A stretch of 64,000 nucleotides of DNA from positions 79,547-143,546 of the forward strand of contig DPDG01000074.1 in assembly GCA_003526375.1 (NCBI GenBank), written 5' to 3'. Source of the DNA: Lentisphaeria bacterium (GTDB lineage Bacteria; Verrucomicrobiota; Lentisphaeria; Victivallales; UBA1829). Every line of letters starts with the position of its first letter. Within the stretch, counting starts at the first letter, position 1. Below, piece after piece: positions 62,818 to 64,000 of this stretch. A program made the position numbers and the translations under genes. Under the pieces are notes generated by a model, which did no database searches, had not been told where the DNA came from, and worked only from the letters and a program-made list of their open reading frames with translations.

Positions 62818-63843
62818 TCAGAACTTATAAACCTGCCTGGTCTTGACGGATTCAATCATGCCGAGGGCAATTTCAATGGAGTTGAAACCGTCCTGAACAC
62901 CCGGCAGTTCGACTTTCCTGCCGAGAATATTATGGGCGAAATCAATGATCTCCTGCGTGTAGCCGGAGGCGACTTTGACTTCCTCCACGCCGATACCCGC
63001 ATCTGCCGCAGCATCAACAGCGATCTCCTGTTTTTCCCCGCCGAGCGGACAGTAAGCGATTGTTTCGGCTCCGCTCAGGCTCAGGCAACCTTTCTCGCCG
63101 TAGATTTCCATCAGCTCATTGGAACGGCCGAATCTCTGCCATGTGCAGAACATATTGCAGATCACACCGTTTTTGTAGGTAATGATGCCATCCACCATAT
63201 CGGAAGGTTCTTTCTGAGCCGGGTCCAGAAGCATACCGTCGGCATACACCCTCTCCGGCTTTCCGAAAAACCAGTTGGCAAGGTCGACATGATGCGCAAG
63301 CATATCCACGATGACACCGCCGCACTTATCGAAATCAGTAAACCAGTCGCCATATTCCCGACGGTACATTCCAAGGGGAAGATCCACATTGCAGAAACGG
63401 ATTCTGCCGATCAGCCCCGAATCAAGCAGTTCCTTACATTTTTTGGTCTTCGCCATGGCGCGACGGACAAAACCGATCGCAAAAAACTTTTTGGACTTTT
63501 TGACGAGTTCAAGCATTTCAAGTGAATTCGTCAGATCGCGGCAGAGCGGCTTTTCACAGAAGATATGCTTATCTGCGGCGACTGCGGCACGGATTCCCTC
63601 CTGATGACAGTAAGTGGGCGACGCTATGACGACCGCATCCAGCTCCGGAATACCGGCAAGTTCTTCCGGCCCGGAACGGATGACCGCTCCGTATTTTTCG
63701 TGCATGTCCTTTGCGGCGGATTCCTTCGGATCATAAACTGCTGCGACTTGAGCGTCAATCCCTGCCAGTGTCTTCAACTGGGCGATGTTGCCGGCATGGA
63801 CATTTCCAAGCCGGCCGGCTCCGATGATTCCGAACTTCAACAT
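62818..63843 (-). CDS. Gfo/Idh/MocA-family dehydrogenase, inositol-dehydrogenase-like
   Basis: Start at 63843 (MLKFGIIGAGRLGNVHAGNI) after CGGAG; 341 residues. Rossmann motif GIIGAGRLG, IASPTYCHQEGIRAAVAADKHIFCEKPL with the conserved EKP, and GVIVDMLAHHVDLANWFFG with the catalytic region. Family reaction: NAD(P)-dependent sugar or myo-inositol oxidation. It stands alone with its own promoter and operator-like palindrome, so its regulator is encoded elsewhere. Confidence 0.94.
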   Translation of the reverse strand: MLKFGIIGAGRLGNVHAGNIAQLKTLAGIDAQVAAVYDPKESAAKDMHEKYGAVIRSGPEELAGIPELDAVVIASPTYCHQEGIRAAVAADKHIFCEKPLCRDLTNSLEMLELVKKSKKFFAIGFVRRAMAKTKKCKELLDSGLIGRIRFCNVDLPLGMYRREYGDWFTDFDKCGGVIVDMLAHHVDLANWFFGKPERVYADGMLLDPAQKEPSDMVDGIITYKNGVICNMFCTWQRFGRSNELMEIYGEKGCLSLSGAETIAYCPLGGEKQEIAVDAAADAGIGVEEVKVASGYTQEIIDFAHNILGRKVELPGVQDGFNSIEIALGMIESVKTRQVYKF

Positions 63844-63893
63844 TTCGTTTCTCCGTTTTTTGTTATTGTTTTGCACATCGGCAATAATCACTT

Positions 63894-63909
63894 GGTAACA
63901 CGTGACACC
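63894..63909. promoter_or_regulatory. Imperfect palindrome around CACGTG, candidate operator
   Basis: GGTAACACGTGACACC has a palindromic CACGTG core and GGT/ACC ends (12 of 16 positions symmetric). It lies just downstream of the -10 box of the minus-strand Gfo/Idh gene. Confidence 0.45.
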
Positions 63910-63913
63910 TATT

Positions 63914-63941
63914 ATTATAATCCATTCCGGAATATTGTCAA
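63914..63941 (-). promoter_or_regulatory. Sigma70-type promoter of the Gfo/Idh gene
   Basis: Minus strand TTGACA (63941-63936), a 16-nt spacer, TATAAT (63919-63914). Both perfect; it lies 71 nt before the start codon. Confidence 0.8.
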
Positions 63942-63976
63942 GAGGGAAAACGGAAAAAATCAGGAGAGAAGTGAGA

Positions 63977-64000
63977 GAGATTGCGAGATTGCGAGGTTGC
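63977..64000. repeat. Octamer tandem repeat at the right edge
   Basis: Units of GATTGCGA (GAGATTGCGAGATTGCGAGG, then TTGC) run off the window. Total length unknown. Confidence 0.55.

Overview
The window looks like chromosome of an anaerobic, glycan-degrading member of the Lentisphaerota (Victivallis-like). The reasons are several pseudopilin-type proteins with an FTLIELL(I/V)VI(A/S)IIAILA(A/S/G)MLLPAL N-terminus and a C-terminal N...DGH motif, very large LamG/CBM9-like/TIM-barrel proteins, a family-106 rhamnosidase, a CE15-type esterase, many one-gene sugar-type regulators (LacI, GntR, AraC), and rubrerythrin. This placement is an inference from protein style; no rRNA is present.

Layout. 1-13.2 kb: two divergent operons leave a shared promoter region (4816-5036) with near-perfect sigma70 boxes and palindromes. 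Leftward: LacI regulator, alpha/beta hydrolase, pseudopilin, secreted LamG protein (cut by the window edge). Rightward: GntR/LacI-type regulator, cytosolic glycosidase-like protein, pseudopilin, very large secreted LamG/CBM9/TIM-barrel protein. A third operon of the same logic lies at 52.0-56.7 kb (LacI, pseudopilin, secreted GH123-like protein). 13.5-22 kb: envelope housekeeping (LptE, BamD, RND efflux pair, NAD(P)HX repair enzyme). 22-26.5 kb: a two-gene glycosidase-like operon. 26.8-31.6 kb: a membrane protein with an acyl-carrier-like tail, a winged-helix regulator, and a REC-PP2C-HATPase / Hpt / nucleotidyltransferase operon. 31.8-40.8 kb: LacI, GHL6/beta-galactosidase-like, AraC, GH106 rhamnosidase and CE15 esterase. 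40.8-45 kb: tRNA-Gln, DedA, Lgt, RluA-type synthase, HIT protein, esterase. 45-48.7 kb: DegT aminotransferase, AraC, Gfo/Idh dehydrogenase. 48.8-64 kb: Prc protease, rubrerythrin, the third pseudopilin operon, an orphan DNA methyltransferase, an ABC ATPase, PheA, a small DUF486-like protein, an NfeD/flotillin pair and a second Gfo/Idh dehydrogenase.

Main unusual observation: both pseudopilin genes of the divergent pair (1430-2707 minus and 8337-9236 plus) are interrupted exactly inside the codons for the prepilin-peptidase motif FTLIE. Each carries an in-frame, stop-free cassette (489 and 219 nt periods) flanked by direct repeats of the FTLIE-coding sequence. The two cassettes share both ends (13-nt and 26-nt identical blocks) but differ in the middle. 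Exact loss of one repeat plus cassette would restore a canonical pseudopilin. The third pseudopilin (53073-53804) has no cassette and serves as the natural comparison. Also notable are the repeated regulator + pseudopilin + secreted glycosidase operon design, a family of small palindromic hairpins, and a second interspersed repeat family at about 13.3 and 32.9 kb.
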